NCBI GenBank assembly: GCA_015143295.1
Contig: CM026562.1
Span: 10,196,041 to 10,260,040 of the forward strand
Direction: 5' to 3'
Source of the DNA: Tetracentron sinense
Taxonomy: Eukaryota > Streptophyta > Magnoliopsida > Trochodendrales > Trochodendraceae
DNA: 64,000 nucleotides
The notes under the pieces were generated by a model. It did not search any database. It was not told the DNA's origin and worked only from the letters and a program-made list of their open reading frames with translations. A program made the translations under genes and the position numbers. Shown here piece after piece: positions 1 to 11,660 of this stretch (its first letter is position 1; the number at the start of each line of letters is the position of its first letter).

Positions 1-217
1 AGTTTATGTTTTTCTTTGGTTGAGTTTTCAAATAGTAAAGACGTGTTTCCTCAATAAGTAATAGTGGTAAAATGGGAAAATGGTAACTTTAGTTAATATT
101 AAAAGTTTGATAGGGGAGGGCAGTGTTCATTTCAGAAACTAGAGGGGAGGTTTCTGAAATTTCCCCAAACCTCAAGAGAGGTGAGTGTAATTACCCAAAA
201 AAAAAGTATCTAATGTT

Positions 218-960
218 GTTCCCATGTTCTCATTTTTTATGCTTACAATGCTTTTTTTTTGGTATTTATGTTAATACAATTCTCATTTTCGATGGTTACA
301 GTGAGTGCTCTTTTTCGGTATATTATGCAATTATATTGCATTTTCGATGTCTACATTGATTTTTTTCGGGATTTTCTATTAATACTGTTCCCATGTTCTC
401 ATTTTCGATGCTTACAATGCTTTTTTTCGGTATTTATGTTAATACAATTCTTTTTTTCGATGGTTACAGTGAGTGCTCTTTTTCGGTATATTATGCAATT
501 ATATTGCATTTTCGATGTCTACATTGATTTTTTTCGGGATTTTCTGTTAATATCGTTCCCATGTTCTCATTTTTGATGCTTATAATACTTTTTTCCGGTA
601 TTTATGTTAATACAATTCTCATTTTCGATGGTTACAGTGAATGCTCTTTTTCGGTATTTTATGCAATTATATTACATTTTTGATGTCTAAATTGATTTTT
701 TTTTCGGGATTTTCTGTTAATATTGTTCCCATGTTCTCATTTTCGATGCTTACAATGTTTTTTTTTCGGTATTTATGTTAATACAATTTTCATTTTCGAT
801 GGTTACAGTGAGTGCTCATTTGTCGGTATTTTATGTTATTATAGTGTATTTTCGATGTCTTCATTGATCTTTTTCGAGATTTTCTGTTCTTATTTTCTGT
901 TTTTACTGATATTTTTCAGGATTTTATGTTATTATTCTCATTTTTGATGGTTACAATGGT
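218..960. repeat. Left subterminal tandem array, period about 168-170 bp
   Basis: The string gttcccatgttctcattt recurs at 218, 386, 555 and 725, giving a 168-170 bp period over about four copies. Each copy is itself three related units of about 55-60 bp, each holding cattttcgatg followed by ttttcggtat or similar. The reverse complement of these units (ataccg...catcgaaaatg) is the core of the array at 9715-10965, so the two arrays are inverted relative to each other. Short ORFs here are by-products of the repeat. Confidence 0.85.
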
Positions 961-1052
961 TTGCTTTTATGATATTGCAGATAATGCCTATATTAGTAGT
1001 TTGTTGTTATGAAGGTGAGTGAAACATTGACAACCCTAATGCTAGAGGGTAC

Positions 1053-3710
1053 GTGTACATTGGTGGAAAATCAAAGTTGTTACAGTTATCTTCGAAAATG
1101 ACATATGAGAAACTATTGGATAAAGTTTATCAATGGATTAACACTCGACCGGAAAAGTATGAGATTGTATTGAGGTATTTGATTCCTACACCAGCGCCAA
1201 TCCCTCCCAGCGATATTATAGACGATGAAGATCTACGGGCATTTCTTTCACATGTCAAGAAAGTAGAAAATAAATTCCTGCCACCATTATATATATTGAA
1301 GGTAATGAAACCTGTACCACAACAAAGGTTTGGTTTGAATTCTCCGAATTGTGAATATCAGCGTGTTCAAGAGGAGGTTGTTGATCCTTAGATTCAGGAG
1401 ACTGTCATTCCTTTCTCTGAACAGATAACCTATGTTCCTTGTTTCCCTTCCTGTCCCACTGAGGGGACTTATCCAATGGTAAACTTGATAGCCGGAGTCA
1501 ACCAATATTCAAGGTTAGTGCCCAACGCTTATATGGACAACACTAATACTATGATTTGAGGCAGAAATGAAGATTTTGGGGCTAAAAATGATATAGGTGA
1601 TGAAAGTAAAGAATGATCATCTGATGAAGATGAGCATGATTTTTATAGTGATTTTGATGAAGAATGTAGCAACATACGATGTTGAAGATATGCGTCAAGA
1701 CTTTGTACATAGGGAGGCAACAGCACATCCGTTGGACACACGGACTATACACTCTCACACCCCGCATGTTGATATTGCTAGTTCCTCAATGTCTGCTTTT
1801 CGTCGAGTAAAACAAGTATCACCACAAGCTCCTCCAGAATCATCACCACATGCTCTTCCAGAATTTCTGCCAAATGTGAACAAACTAGATGACTATGTAA
1901 ATTGGGAACCATCAGAGATAGAAGCTGAAATGGAAGCAAGTAATAAAATATCACTTGGGCAATTATTTAAGGACAAAAGACATCTTCAAAATGTATTGTC
2001 TAGATATGCGATGCGAAAAAAATTTCAATTCAAGGTTATGGATTCAAATAGATAAAAATATACAGTCAGATGTCTTATAGATAATTGCACGTGGAGGTTG
2101 CGTGCATCGAAGTTGAATGAGGTTGGCGTCTTCAAAATAAAGACTTATAATTCACATCACGCTTGTGGATATTCCTTACATGGTATCGATCATCGACAAG
2201 CAACTAGTTTAGTAGTGGGTGACATGGTTGTGGGACGTATTGAGGCAAATGTCTCATATAAACCCAAAGAGATTATTCATGATGTGTGGGAAGAATATGA
2301 GGTTAAGATGAGTTACCGGAAAGCTTGGAAAGCTAAAGAGATTTCCATTGAAACAGTTAGAGGTTCATATGATCACTCTTATGCTGAACTCCCTGTCTAT
2401 TTTCATGAACTTAAAAGGACTAATCCGGGAACAGTAACAACAATAGTGGCCGACCTGAAAATAGGGCATTTGAAAGATGTTTTATGGCTCTTTAACCATG
2501 TTTTCAAGGTTTTCAGACGACTTTACAGAAAGTGATAGTCATTGATGGGACACACTTAAAGGGAAAGTACAAAGGAATAATAATCATCATAACAGCTCTA
2601 GACGGAGACAATCACATATTTCCAGTTACCATTGGGATAACGGAGTTGGAGAATAATGTTATTTATAACTTTTTCTTAATTCAATTATCAAGAGCACTTG
2701 GACACGTAGATGATCTAGTAATAGTAACTGATCGACATGCCAGTTTAATAAGCCAAGTCCTTGTTGTATTCCCACATGCAATTCATGGTTACTACGCATT
2801 TCACATTAGCCAGAATATGTACGCAACATTCAAGGATAAAGAATTGTATAAGTATTTTTGGAAAGCTGTTAAAACATATAGACAAAGTGAGTTTCATGAG
2901 ATGATGTCTCAACCCGCAGCCACAATCCCTAAAGCACTCCAATGGTTAGATGCAATACCGAAAGAGAAATGGGCCCGGACCTTTTATACTGTGAAGAGGT
3001 ATAATATGCTGACTGCAAACATTGCCGAGAGCTTGAACAGTTTGCTGAAAGAAGCAAGAGAATATGCAATCACTATGCTTATGGAGAATGTGCGACTCAA
3101 GATACAGAATATGTTCTACAACCGAAGTATCAATGCTATACAAATGAATGACAGGCTAATAACATGGGCGGAGAAGAAAATACAAAAGGGAATGACAGAG
3201 GCACGTTATCTGGATTGTCATGGAATTGCTATGTATGAATATTACGTGATTGGGCAAAACAATTGAGACATTGTTAAACTTCTTGACAGGAATTGCACTT
3301 GTGGGAAATTCTATAAAATGGGGTTGCCTTGTGTACATGCCTTGGCTGGATGTACAAAGTATCGAGTAGACCCATATGACCATTGTTCGCCATACTACAC
3401 ATTAATGACATACCAAGCCACCTACCAAAAGTCAATATATCCATTGCTTGACAAAAAATCATGGGACCTCCCACCTGAAGTCATGGTAGAAATGAAAAGA
3501 ATGAAACCACCGGAGGGAAGAAGACATTCAGGGAGGCCGAAGAAGAATAGAATTTTCTCACGGGGTGAGGAAAGGTCCACTGTAAGATATGGAGATGCAA
3601 ACAAACTGGGCACAATAGGCAAACATGTAATAATGTTATCCCCCAGTGTGGTTGAGTGTAATAATGTTATGCCCCAGTATCTAGTGTTTAATGTAATGGA
3701 AAAAGTCTAA
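1053..3710 (+). pseudogene. MURA-type MULE transposase, inactivated
   Basis: Parts in order: an N-terminal region with YIGGKSK and DDEDLRAFL (about 1053-1280); an acidic linker (about 1590-1680); the zinc-binding DNA-binding region (about 1950-2160, with C..C..H-type residues in RCLIDNCTWRL and SHHACGYS); the MULE catalytic domain starting at VIVIDGTHLKGKYKG (2532) with the second aspartate in VTDRHASL and a histidine in YYAFHISQN; and a SWIM zinc finger CTCGKFY...GLPCVHA at about 3292-3345. Breaks seen: TAG at 1389-1391, further stops and a frame change near 1560-1690, TAA at 2053-2055 with the frame continuing past it, a frame change near 2500, and TGA at 3264-3266. The family excises and reinserts MULEs in the nucleus; this copy could not make a full protein. 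A start codon is not identifiable with confidence. Confidence 0.88.
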
Positions 3711-3769
3711 TGCTTAATGAAAGGTTTGTTTGTTACGAGATTCTCGATTGAAGAAATTAACTCCTCTTA

Positions 3770-5100
3770 TGCTCTGAAAAATGCTCTAATGAGTGCAAAC
3801 TACCGAAATTGAAACCTTTTATGTGTGCAAAACACCGAAATTGAAACCTCTTATGCTCTGGAAACTAACGAAAATGAGTGTAAAACCACGAAATTGAAAC
3901 ATCTTCTCCCTAAAAACTAACGAAAATGAAATCTCTTATGAGTGCAAAAGATTGAAATTGAAACCTCTTATGCTATGGAAACTGACGAAAATGAGCCCAA
4001 AACATCGAAATTGACAACTCTTATGCTCTGAAAATTGACGAAAATGAGTGCAAAACCATAAAATTGAAAATCTTCTATCTAAAAACTGACAAAAATGAAA
4101 CCTCTTATGAGTGCAAAACCCCAAAATTGAAACCTCTGATGCTCTGAAAACTGATGAAAATGAGTATAAAATCCCAAAATTGTAACCTCTTATGCTCTGA
4201 AAATTGACGAAAATGAGTGCAAAACCCCGAAATTGTAACCTCTTATGCTCTGAAAACTGACGAAAATGAGCCCAAAACATCGAAATTGACTACTCCTCTT
4301 TGAAAACTGACACAAATGAGTGCAAACCCATGAAATTGAAAGATCTTCTCTCTTAAAACTGAGGAAAATGAAACCTCTTATGAGTGCAAAACCTGTCGAA
4401 ATTGAAACCTCTTATGCTCTGAAAACTGACGAAAATGACTGAAAAAAACCTCAAAATTGACTATCTTCAGTTTGAAAACCGACGAAAATGACAGGAAAAT
4501 GACGAAAATGGGTGGTAATTCAGTGAAATCCCCAAAAATGGCTCCTGTTTCCCTGAAAATAGACGAAAATGACAAGAAAATGAAGAAAATGAGTTATAGT
4601 TCTATGAAAACCCCGAAAATGGGACTGTTCTCCCTGAAAACTGATGAAAATGATTCAAAACCTCGAAATTGAAAAATCTTCTGTCTGAAAACTGACGAAA
4701 ATGAAACCTTAAATGAGTGCAAAACCAGGAAATTGAAGTCTCTTTTCTTTGAAAAGTGACGAAATTGAGTGCAAAACCCCGAAATTGTAACCTCTTATGC
4801 TCTAAAAACTGACGAAAATGAGTGCAAAACCACGAAATTGAAACTCTTATGCTCTAAAAACTGACGAAAATGAACCAAAAACACCGAAATTGACTACTCT
4901 TCTCTCTGAAAACTGATGAAGATGAGTGTAAAACCATGAAATTAAAACCTCTTCTCTCTTAAAACCGATGAAAATGAAACTTCTTATGAGTGTAAAACCT
5001 ATTGAATACCTCAAAAATTGGTCTGTTCTCCCTGAAAACTGACGAAAATGACAAGAAAATGACGAAATTGCTTCCAAATAATGAAAATGAGTGCAAAACT
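3770..5100. repeat. Minisatellite array, about 53-bp unit, between the two MULE genes
   Basis: Units read roughly gaaacctcttatgctctgaa followed by aactgacgaaaatgagtgca and aaaccccgaaattg. Spacing between successive gctctga strings at 4141, 4194 and 4247 is 53 bp; elsewhere it ranges to about 60 bp. A variant stretch at 4457-4650 has more divergent units. The array occupies the space between the converging 3' ends of the transposase and the protease. ORFs on either strand here are repeat artefacts. About 5100-5420 is AT-rich and shows nothing recognisable. Confidence 0.85.
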
Positions 5101-5423
5101 GTCAAAACAAACCACGAAATTTACTATAAATGAGTCACATACTGTACAAAATTTTCCGAAAATTTTCTATACAAATTGTACAAAATATTACATTACATTA
5201 CATTCTCCAAAACATACACTCTATCTATCACAGCCATTCAATACAGCACATCCCACTAAGTCATGGATTTACAGACCCCTTCGAAATATCTAAAGTTATT
5301 CGCTTCCAGAATTTATGTACATGTTCCTGCAAATTTAGTTACACAAAGTCAATATGGTGCAAATGATTGAAGATAGTCAAAGTCCACAATATTAGTATGA
5401 ATACAAAGAATAATACCTACTTG

Positions 5424-5979
5424 AACTGAAGTGGTAAGTCGGCACATAAGAAGTCAATAAATTTCATAACTAATACTCCACAATCGTGGCTGCATATCAA
5501 AAAAACAGGTGTTTAGGATGAGTCATATTAATGTATTAGTAAACATGAGATTAAGTGTTTTGGAAAACTTACGTATTCTTCTGTTATGGTATATCTTCGA
5601 CTTCTATCACTTCTCATTTGTTGCCTTCGAAGGCTGCCTTGTCACCCAACATGTGGAATACTGCAGACATCCTGACTGTTAAAAAAATCATTGTGGCCTT
5701 GTGTTGTTCTGCCGGATGTTCATAATAGGAGTCGAGGAGGAGGATACGCCTTCTTGGGGGTTCAAGCACAGCCAACGCCCAGTGACTTCCGGGGTTAAAA
5801 GGGAGGTATACCCTTTCACATTTCCACATGGGGGTCCCTAATCGAACCCCCAAGACAGCATCCTTGAAGTCTGACCCCATCCTTCTGGCAATGTCCATGC
5901 GGAGATTTTCATTCTTCATCACAGATTGATAAGTGTCGAGGGAAGCACAATGGTGATTGCATAGTTCATACTGAAACAT
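5424..5979 (-). other. Ulp1/C48 peptidase domain with a visible His-Asp-Cys triad across an 83-bp intron
   Basis: The penultimate exon (5979-5573) carries VYLPFNPGSHWALAVLEP with the expected catalytic His, then ILLLDSYY with the Asp. A GTAAGT donor lies at 5572 and a TATGCAG acceptor ends at 5490 (both on the - strand). The last visible exon (5489 to about 5424) then reads THDCGVLVMKFIDFLC, with the catalytic Cys, joining in the correct phase. Upstream of the donor the frame has a TGA and a TAA; the TAA sits where the family has Gln in its VPQQ-like motif. The triad is visible while the frame is broken. Confidence 0.8.
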
Positions 5980-6179
5980 GACACATGTTAGTACATTGTA
6001 GAAATTGTGAAAAGTAAATGAGTCGTTTCAGTTTAATGGCGTGTCATGAACCAAACTTTCCCAAATGCACACACTTATGTGTATAAGGAGTATTGCTGTT
6101 GTCTTCGGGCCAACAACTCCGTCCATATGTCAATGTGTTGTCATATTTATCCAAAAGTTAGATAATATTGGAAATGGTA

Positions 6180-6610
6180 CTGCAATGTACTGTTGAAAAT
6201 GACCACTGTAATGTAAAAAATTGAAGAAAATGGCTACTGTAATGTGCATAATTATCGAAAATGATTACTGTAAAATACCGAAAATGGCAAATGTACTGTG
6301 CAATGTAAATAAATTGACTCAAATAAATGCCGAAAATGGCTGCCTAATCTGTCCAAAATAACGAAATTTAGTACTATTATGTGCATAAATGTTTAAATAA
6401 GTATTGTACTCTGCATATTTGATGAAAATTACTCGAATAATGCCGAAAATGGCTACTGTAATGTGCATAATTACCGAAAGTGATTACTTTAATCCAAAAA
6501 AATGCCAAAAATGGCTACTGTAGTGTGCATAATTGCCGAAAATGATTACTGTAATCTGCAAATTTGATGAAAATTACTCAAAAAATGTCTAAAATGACTA
6601 TTGTACTGTT
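6180..6610. repeat. Minisatellite array, about 62-bp unit, in a gap of the protease gene
   Basis: Units hold ggctactgtaatgtgcataa followed by ttaccgaaaatgattactgt. Copies of ggctactgt begin at 6451 and 6513 (62 bp apart), with more divergent ones from about 6190. It shares the CCGAAAATG core with the other arrays of the element. Confidence 0.75.
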
Positions 6611-7479
6611 ACTAAAATGTAATAATGATTATTAATAAAATACAATTCAATGGTGGGTAGGATGTAATGGGTTTACCATTGAATCAATCCATGTAGTTGA
6701 CTTAGCAATTTCTCCCACAAGTTCTGGTGTGATAATAATATTATCAATACAATCAGTAGCTTTTCCATTTTTGATGAACTCACGAATTCCCGAAGCCGTA
6801 TAACTAAGAAAGGATCTCTAAGGTCGACTGTGGTCCCTGTCACCTTCCTTCTTTTTAGTTCAATGAAAGGGGAGCACAAATATTGTGACTTGGTGCGTGA
6901 CCTCTTTCATACCTGCGTAATATTTGCATCTTTTACCTATTACCAAATATAGGAAGGTCAAAGTCTATAGTAGGACGAACAAAATTTACAATAATGTCAA
7001 GATTCAAAACACACACCTACGCATCTTCAACCCCCTTAGATTCTGGGAACCCCTCAGTGTATTGATTGGTCGGAACGAGATCCATCTGATGCTGAAAATT
7101 GACCGAAAGTTGACGACTCAGAATGGGATGCATCTTCTCATCATTGACCGAGGATTGATGACTCAGAATTGCATTCATCTTATCATCATTGACCGAGTGT
7201 TGAGGGCTTGGAAATTTGGCATCCGTTTTTGCAAATTTGGCCTTAATAGTGGAAGACAAGTTATGTAAATCTCAGGACAACTTTTGTATATCCAAGAACA
7301 AGTTCTGCATATCCGATGACATACGCTCGGCAACTCGCTCAGACACTCGGTCAACAATTCTATCAACCACACGATCAAAAAATGTCTCCACTGTGCGATC
7401 CACTGCATTCTTGACAATGGAATTGATATTATAAACCTAGACATATTCAAAATCAGAAATCAGACAACTATCAAAAATC

Positions 7480-8080
7480 AAAATAAATGCCGAAAATGGC
7501 TATTGTGACACTCAAAAATCCTGAAAATTAGACAATTAGCAACCCAAAAATGACTGAAATAACTATCTCAGAATCACGAAATTGGTCACTGTGACCTTCA
7601 AAAATCCCGAAATTCAGAAAACTAGCAACTCAAAACCCCGAAAATGGCACTGTCACCATCAAAAGTCCCAAAAATAACTGCAATAACTAACTCATAATCC
7701 CGACAATAATCACTGTGACACTCAAAAATGCCAAAAATGGCTCCTGTCACCCTCAAAAATGTCAAAAATGGCTCGTCACCCTAAAAAACCCCGAAAAATG
7801 CCTCCTTTCACCCTCAAAAATCCCGAAAATGGCTCATGTCATCCTAAAAAACCCCAAAAATACCTCATGTCACCCTCAAAAATCCCGAAAATGGCTCCTG
7901 TCATCCTAATAAACCCCAAAAATACCTCCTGTCACCCTCAAAAATCCCGAAAATGGCTCATGCCACCCTAAAAACCCCCGAAAATACCTCCTGTCACCCT
8001 CAAAAGTCCCAAAAATAATTGAAATAACTAACTCAAAATAGGGAAAAAGGTCAATGTGACCCTCAAAAACCTCACAATAA
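7480..8080. repeat. Minisatellite array, 31-bp unit in an alternating 62-bp pattern
   Basis: From about 7735 to 8000 two 31-bp unit types alternate: one reads ctcaaaaatcccgaaaatgg then ctcctgtcacc, the other ctaaaaaaccccaaaaatac then ctcctgtcacc. The alternation gives a higher-order period of about 62 bp. The first part (7480-7735) is more diverged. It lies between coding segments of the protease gene and shares the CGAAAATG core. Confidence 0.8.
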
Positions 8081-8141
8081 ATCACTATCAATATTCGTAC
8101 CATTTTTTACCTCTCCTCATTCCTTCTCTTCGTCGCCGGAG

Positions 8142-8486
8142 ATGGGGATGAACTCGCATCATCACCACCATCATGACCACCATAATCACCATCACCACCA
8201 TAACTATCACCACCATCGTTCTCAATGTCCTTCACATCATGTACTGTTTTTGAACTCTCCTCAGTCCTTCTCATCTTTGCCGGAAATGGGGATGGACTAC
8301 ATCATCATCACCATCATCACCACCATCGTCACTGCCATCACCACCATCATCACCATCTTCCACAATTTCTTTCTCCTCCTCCTCACCACCATCACCATCA
8401 TCATCATCATCATCATCATCACCATCACCATCACCATCACCATCACCATCACCATCATCCTCAGAATCCTCATGCCCGCTCTTTGA
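8142..8486. repeat. (CAT/CAC)n trinucleotide tract, acidic Asp/Gly coding on the - strand
   Basis: A run of cat and cac triplets. On the - strand, in frame with KLSNIKPIVAENEQQVV upstream, it encodes a long Asp/Gly/Glu tract ending in VVHPHFRQR. The + strand reading is poly-His. The - strand reading is the likely original one because it joins the protease gene's coding segments. Triplet expansion is typical of such tracts. Confidence 0.8.
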
Positions 8487-8852
8487 TCGGGCCAATCGTG
8501 TAAGCACGTTCTTCACTACTTGTTGCTCATTCTCTGCAACAATAGGCTTTATATTACTCAGCTTAATCTGTAATACACCAAATGATATATTATAAGTATA
8601 CATATTGTTAAAGAAAAAGTTGAAACTTGAAATTAAATATTGAATATTGTAAAATAGCAAAGGCAATTATGTACGTTATTTAAATTGAAAATGGAGGTTG
8701 TGAGAGACTTATAGCTGAAATATGACGTATTCTTCCACCGTAATACACGTGGAAACGTCATTGCACCTGAGGGTGCATTACAAGCACATACTCTCCCAAG
8801 TGCTGGGATGCACTTGTAAACCCAATTCTATCATCAGTCATAAATTTTAGTA

Positions 8853-9500
8853 TTAGTGTAAGTAAATTAAAAACAAATTACCTAACACAGTAAACTTGCC
8901 CGAATTAGTAAGTGATATGTTTACTTGAAAGGCAAGAGCACATTCGTTGATATTGTACTGTTTTTTCATAAAATGAGCAGTTTCTAAGGCATCCTTGCAC
9001 AACTGAAAACCCACAATGCCCCAGTAGTATTTGTTGAAGGTCTCCAAGTTGTCAACTAGGCACAAATGCCCTATGTTAATAGCCACATGAGTGTCGGTCC
9101 CCACAAACAACAACTCAACATAAAAGACCAGTGACAGCTTCACTACATCCAAGTCATTGTCACATGCCTTCAATGCCTCAACAACATTTGCTTTTTTTTA
9201 ATGATAGCCAAGTTCTTAAACTTACGAAACTTGAGAGAGGTTTTCGGGGCTTCATGTGTAAGGACTGGAGCCTTAGACACTTGGGCATTAAGGTCCATCA
9301 TCAACGTAAAGTCCAACACAATGAACTCTAACATCTTCCTGCATACTTCAAAACATAGGCCTTCTTTATACCTTTGGAGAAAATGATGGACTAACTGCCC
9401 ACATTGTGGTATCCTAAGCATCTCATATTAATGTCTAAAGGAACTCTCCATCCAAATTCTCTTCCGTTTTGGATTCTCTTCCAATAAGAGCTTTATCTCC
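8853..9500 (-). other. DUF1985 region of the MULE protease gene
   Basis: The upstream half (9500-9170) carries LVHHFLQRYKEGLCFEVCRK followed by LEFIVLDFTLMMDLN, matching the DUF1985 pattern of a short helix and LWF-type strand before a 'GL' motif. The downstream half (9173-8880) carries DLDVVKLSLVFYVELLFVG and HLCLVDNLETFNKYYWG, the most conserved part of the family. The two halves are in different frames, so there is a frame change or small intron near 9170. DUF1985 has no known activity and is found almost only in transposon-borne Ulp1 proteins of plants. Confidence 0.7.
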
Positions 9501-9714
9501 TCAAACCATGTTGTGAGAGAGCATTTTATTGAGGGTTGAGTTTTTAGTTGTCTTTCTTTTCCCTTTCCATTATCCTTCCTCTTCCCCCTGTCCCCCCTTT
9601 CTGCTTCCCCTTCTCCCCAACTTTCTCCTTCCTGATTGCAGGAGACTTTGCCTTATCCCTACCAGCTCTTATCTTTAGTCGCATCTTGTAATTGCAAAAA
9701 TGTACAACAATAAA

Positions 9715-10965
9715 CAACTCAGACAAATCCCGAAAATGCTCACTGTAATAACCAAAAACAATGAAAATGAAAACTGGCATGATTGAAAAATCCAAAAACT
9801 GAGCACAAAACCAAAGATAATGAAAACATAAAAGAAGAAAAATACCGAAAATGATCACTATCACAAGAGAAAAATCCTGAAAATTAGCACAATACCATTG
9901 AAAATGAAAACAGAAAATACCGAAAATGACCACTGTCCTAAGACAAAAATCAACAACATTAGAACAATACCATCGAAAATGAAATGAAGACAAAAACAGG
10001 GAAAAAAGGAAAATACCGAAATTCAACTTATCACAGTTATAAGAAAAATTCCAGAAATGAGCACAAAACCAAAGATAATGCACACATAAAAATGGAAAAT
10101 ACTGAAAATGATCACTGTCATAAGAGCAAAATCCCAAATATTAGCACCATACCACTTGAAAATGAAAACAGAAAAATAGAAAATATCGAAAATGACCACT
10201 GTCCTAAGACAAAAATCAACAACATTAGAATAATACCATCAAAAATGAAATGAAGATGAAACAGGATAAAAAAGGAAAATACCGAAAATCATCTTATCAC
10301 AGTCATAAGAGAAATTCCAAAAAATGAGCACAAAACCTAAGATAATGCACACATAAAAATGGAAAATACCGAAAATAATCACTGGCACAAGAGCAAAATC
10401 CCGAAAATTACCACAATAACATCGAAAATGAAAAATAAAATACCAAAAATGACCACTGTCCTAAGACAAAAATCAACAAATTTAGAACAATACCATCGAA
10501 AATTAAATGAAGACAAAACAAGGAAAAACAAGAAAATACCGAAAATCATTTTATCACAGTCATAAAAGAAAGTCCAAAAAATGAGCACAAAACCAAAGAT
10601 AATGCACACATAAAAATGAAAAATACCGAAAATGATCATTGTCACAAGAGTAAAATCCCGAAAATTACCACAATATCATCGAAAATGAAAACAGAAAATA
10701 TCGAAAATGGCTTGATCACTGCCATTAGAGTAAATCCTGAAAATGAGCACAATACCATCGAAAATGATCACTGAAATTAGAGTAAATCTCGAAAATGAGC
10801 ACAATAACATCTGGAATTTTGTTAAAATCATGCAAATCAGCACTGTACTAAACAATAATCCAGAAAAATGAACTAAACCATCGAAAATCACGAAATGTAA
10901 CTGTAACCATCGAAAATGAGTATTTTAATAACAAATAATGCCAAAAATGAAAACAAAACACCGAA
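9715..10965. repeat. Right subterminal tandem array, higher-order period about 257-267 bp
   Basis: The marker ccaaagataa (or cctaagataa) begins at 9811, 10069, 10336 and 10593, spacing 257-267 bp. Inside each copy are several shorter units with ataccgaaaatg and catcgaaaatg. The 3' end (about 10890-10910) contains ctgtaaccatcgaaaatgag, the exact reverse complement of a 20-bp string in the left array near 282-301. Confidence 0.85.
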
Positions 10966-11660
10966 ATCTTGAAAAAGTCGTTCACTGTGGGGCCCATTTT
11001 TGAACTTGAAAATTTTGAAAAAGTATAACACTTACCCTCTTTTGCTGAATACCGCGAACTTTAATCTTCTTCTCCTTCTTTTTCTTCTTCTTCTACTATG
11101 GATGAATCAAAACCCTTCGGGAAAAGTACGAGTTTTTTTTTCTTCTTCTTCTACTGTGGTTGAAACAAAAGTACTCTTGGAAAAGTACGGGTTTTTCCTT
11201 CTTTTTCTTCTTCTTCTTCAATATGATGCCCGTAGGAGATTGTGGGGGAGTGGTAATGATTTTAAACAAATAGTTAAGAACTGTTGTTTCGCATTTGGGA
11301 TTTCCAAAGGGTTTCAGTTCCAGTTCACAGGTAACGTTTCCAAGAAGATACCAACAGTCGCAAGAGTATTTTGGAGAGAATAACATTTGGAAACGCACGT
11401 GATGTCTGCTCGCACGCGTGAGAGCCTAAAAAAGTAATTTGTTAAAAGTGGAGCCCATTTTCGGATTTTTTTATAATTTGGGACCCATTTCCGTACTTTT
11501 CCCCTAAATCAGGGGTGTCTTACTAAAGTGTCAGGAAACTGAGGGACTGATTCCTAAATAAACTAATGGGTATTCCTAAATGTCAACATAGGGTTGTCCT
11601 GTGGTGTACTTACCATATCCCGGTCTCAGGTGATGGAAAAGCAGGGCTGAAGGTGTGGGT
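10966..11660. other. Right MULE end and SKIP5 upstream region
   Basis: Contains two imperfect copies of a pyrimidine-rich stretch (about 11060-11220, each with a ggaaaagtacg string), an unclassified stretch to about 11450, then sequence at about 11500-11600 that looks like a transposon terminus. Only about 60 bp separate it from the SKIP5 start codon at 11661. No TATA box was recognised with confidence. Confidence 0.45.

Larger units (their letters stand above)
5424..9684 (-). pseudogene. DUF1985/Ulp1-type C48 cysteine protease gene of the MULE, inactivated
   Basis: Read on the - strand: a basic N-terminus beginning MRLKIRAGRDKAKS at 9684; a DUF1985 region (about 9500-8853); an acidic Asp/Gly tract (about 8490-8280); a charged helical segment (about 7440-7020) containing DRVVDRIVDRVSERVAERM; a segment at 6879-6673 with SPFIELKRRKV; and a C-terminal Ulp1 C48 domain (5979-5424). 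This order matches the DUF1985-Ulp1 proteins found in plant MULEs. The family is related to SUMO-protein proteases; what it does for the transposon is not known. Breaks seen include TAA at 9544-9546, TGA at 7272-7274 and two stops just before the catalytic-Cys exon. Minisatellites occupy the gaps at 6180-6610 and 7480-8080, which look like introns. Exon borders are only clear at the 3' end. Confidence 0.8.
100..11600. mobile_element. Large decayed Mutator-like element (MULE) carrying transposase and Ulp1 protease genes
   Basis: A composite DNA transposon of about 11.5 kb. It holds a MURA-type transposase (+ strand, about 1.05-3.71 kb) and a converging DUF1985/Ulp1 C48 protease gene (- strand, about 9.68-5.42 kb), the pairing known from Ulp1-bearing (Kaonashi-type) plant MULEs. 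Five minisatellite arrays with a CGAAAATG core lie at both ends, between the two genes and in gaps of the protease gene. The ends are not fixed. On the left, a quasi-palindromic stretch at about 100-195 looks like a MULE terminus; on the right, sequence at about 11510-11570 resembles it only loosely, and no 9-11 bp target duplication was found. Several stops and frame changes in both genes say it cannot move by itself. Boundaries are approximate; identity is firm. Confidence 0.75.

Noticed and set aside
259-947. Phe/Tyr-rich small membrane-like proteins
   Set aside because: They repeat with the 168-170 bp period of the array and have no conserved relatives that I know; they are repeat artefacts.
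3770-8080. CRISPR-like spaced repeats
   Set aside because: Units are contiguous tandem copies with no unique spacers, and this is a plant genome.
8142-8503. Histidine-rich ORFs on the + strand
   Set aside because: They are the reverse reading of a triplet repeat. The - strand reading joins the protease gene and fits known acidic linkers, so no metal-binding protein is claimed.
100-11600. Reading the MULE as an LTR element because its two ends show a loosely similar stretch in the same orientation
   Set aside because: The coding content is MURA and Ulp1, with no reverse transcriptase or integrase, and the similarity between about 105-155 and 11515-11565 is weak and could come from quasi-palindromic MULE ends.
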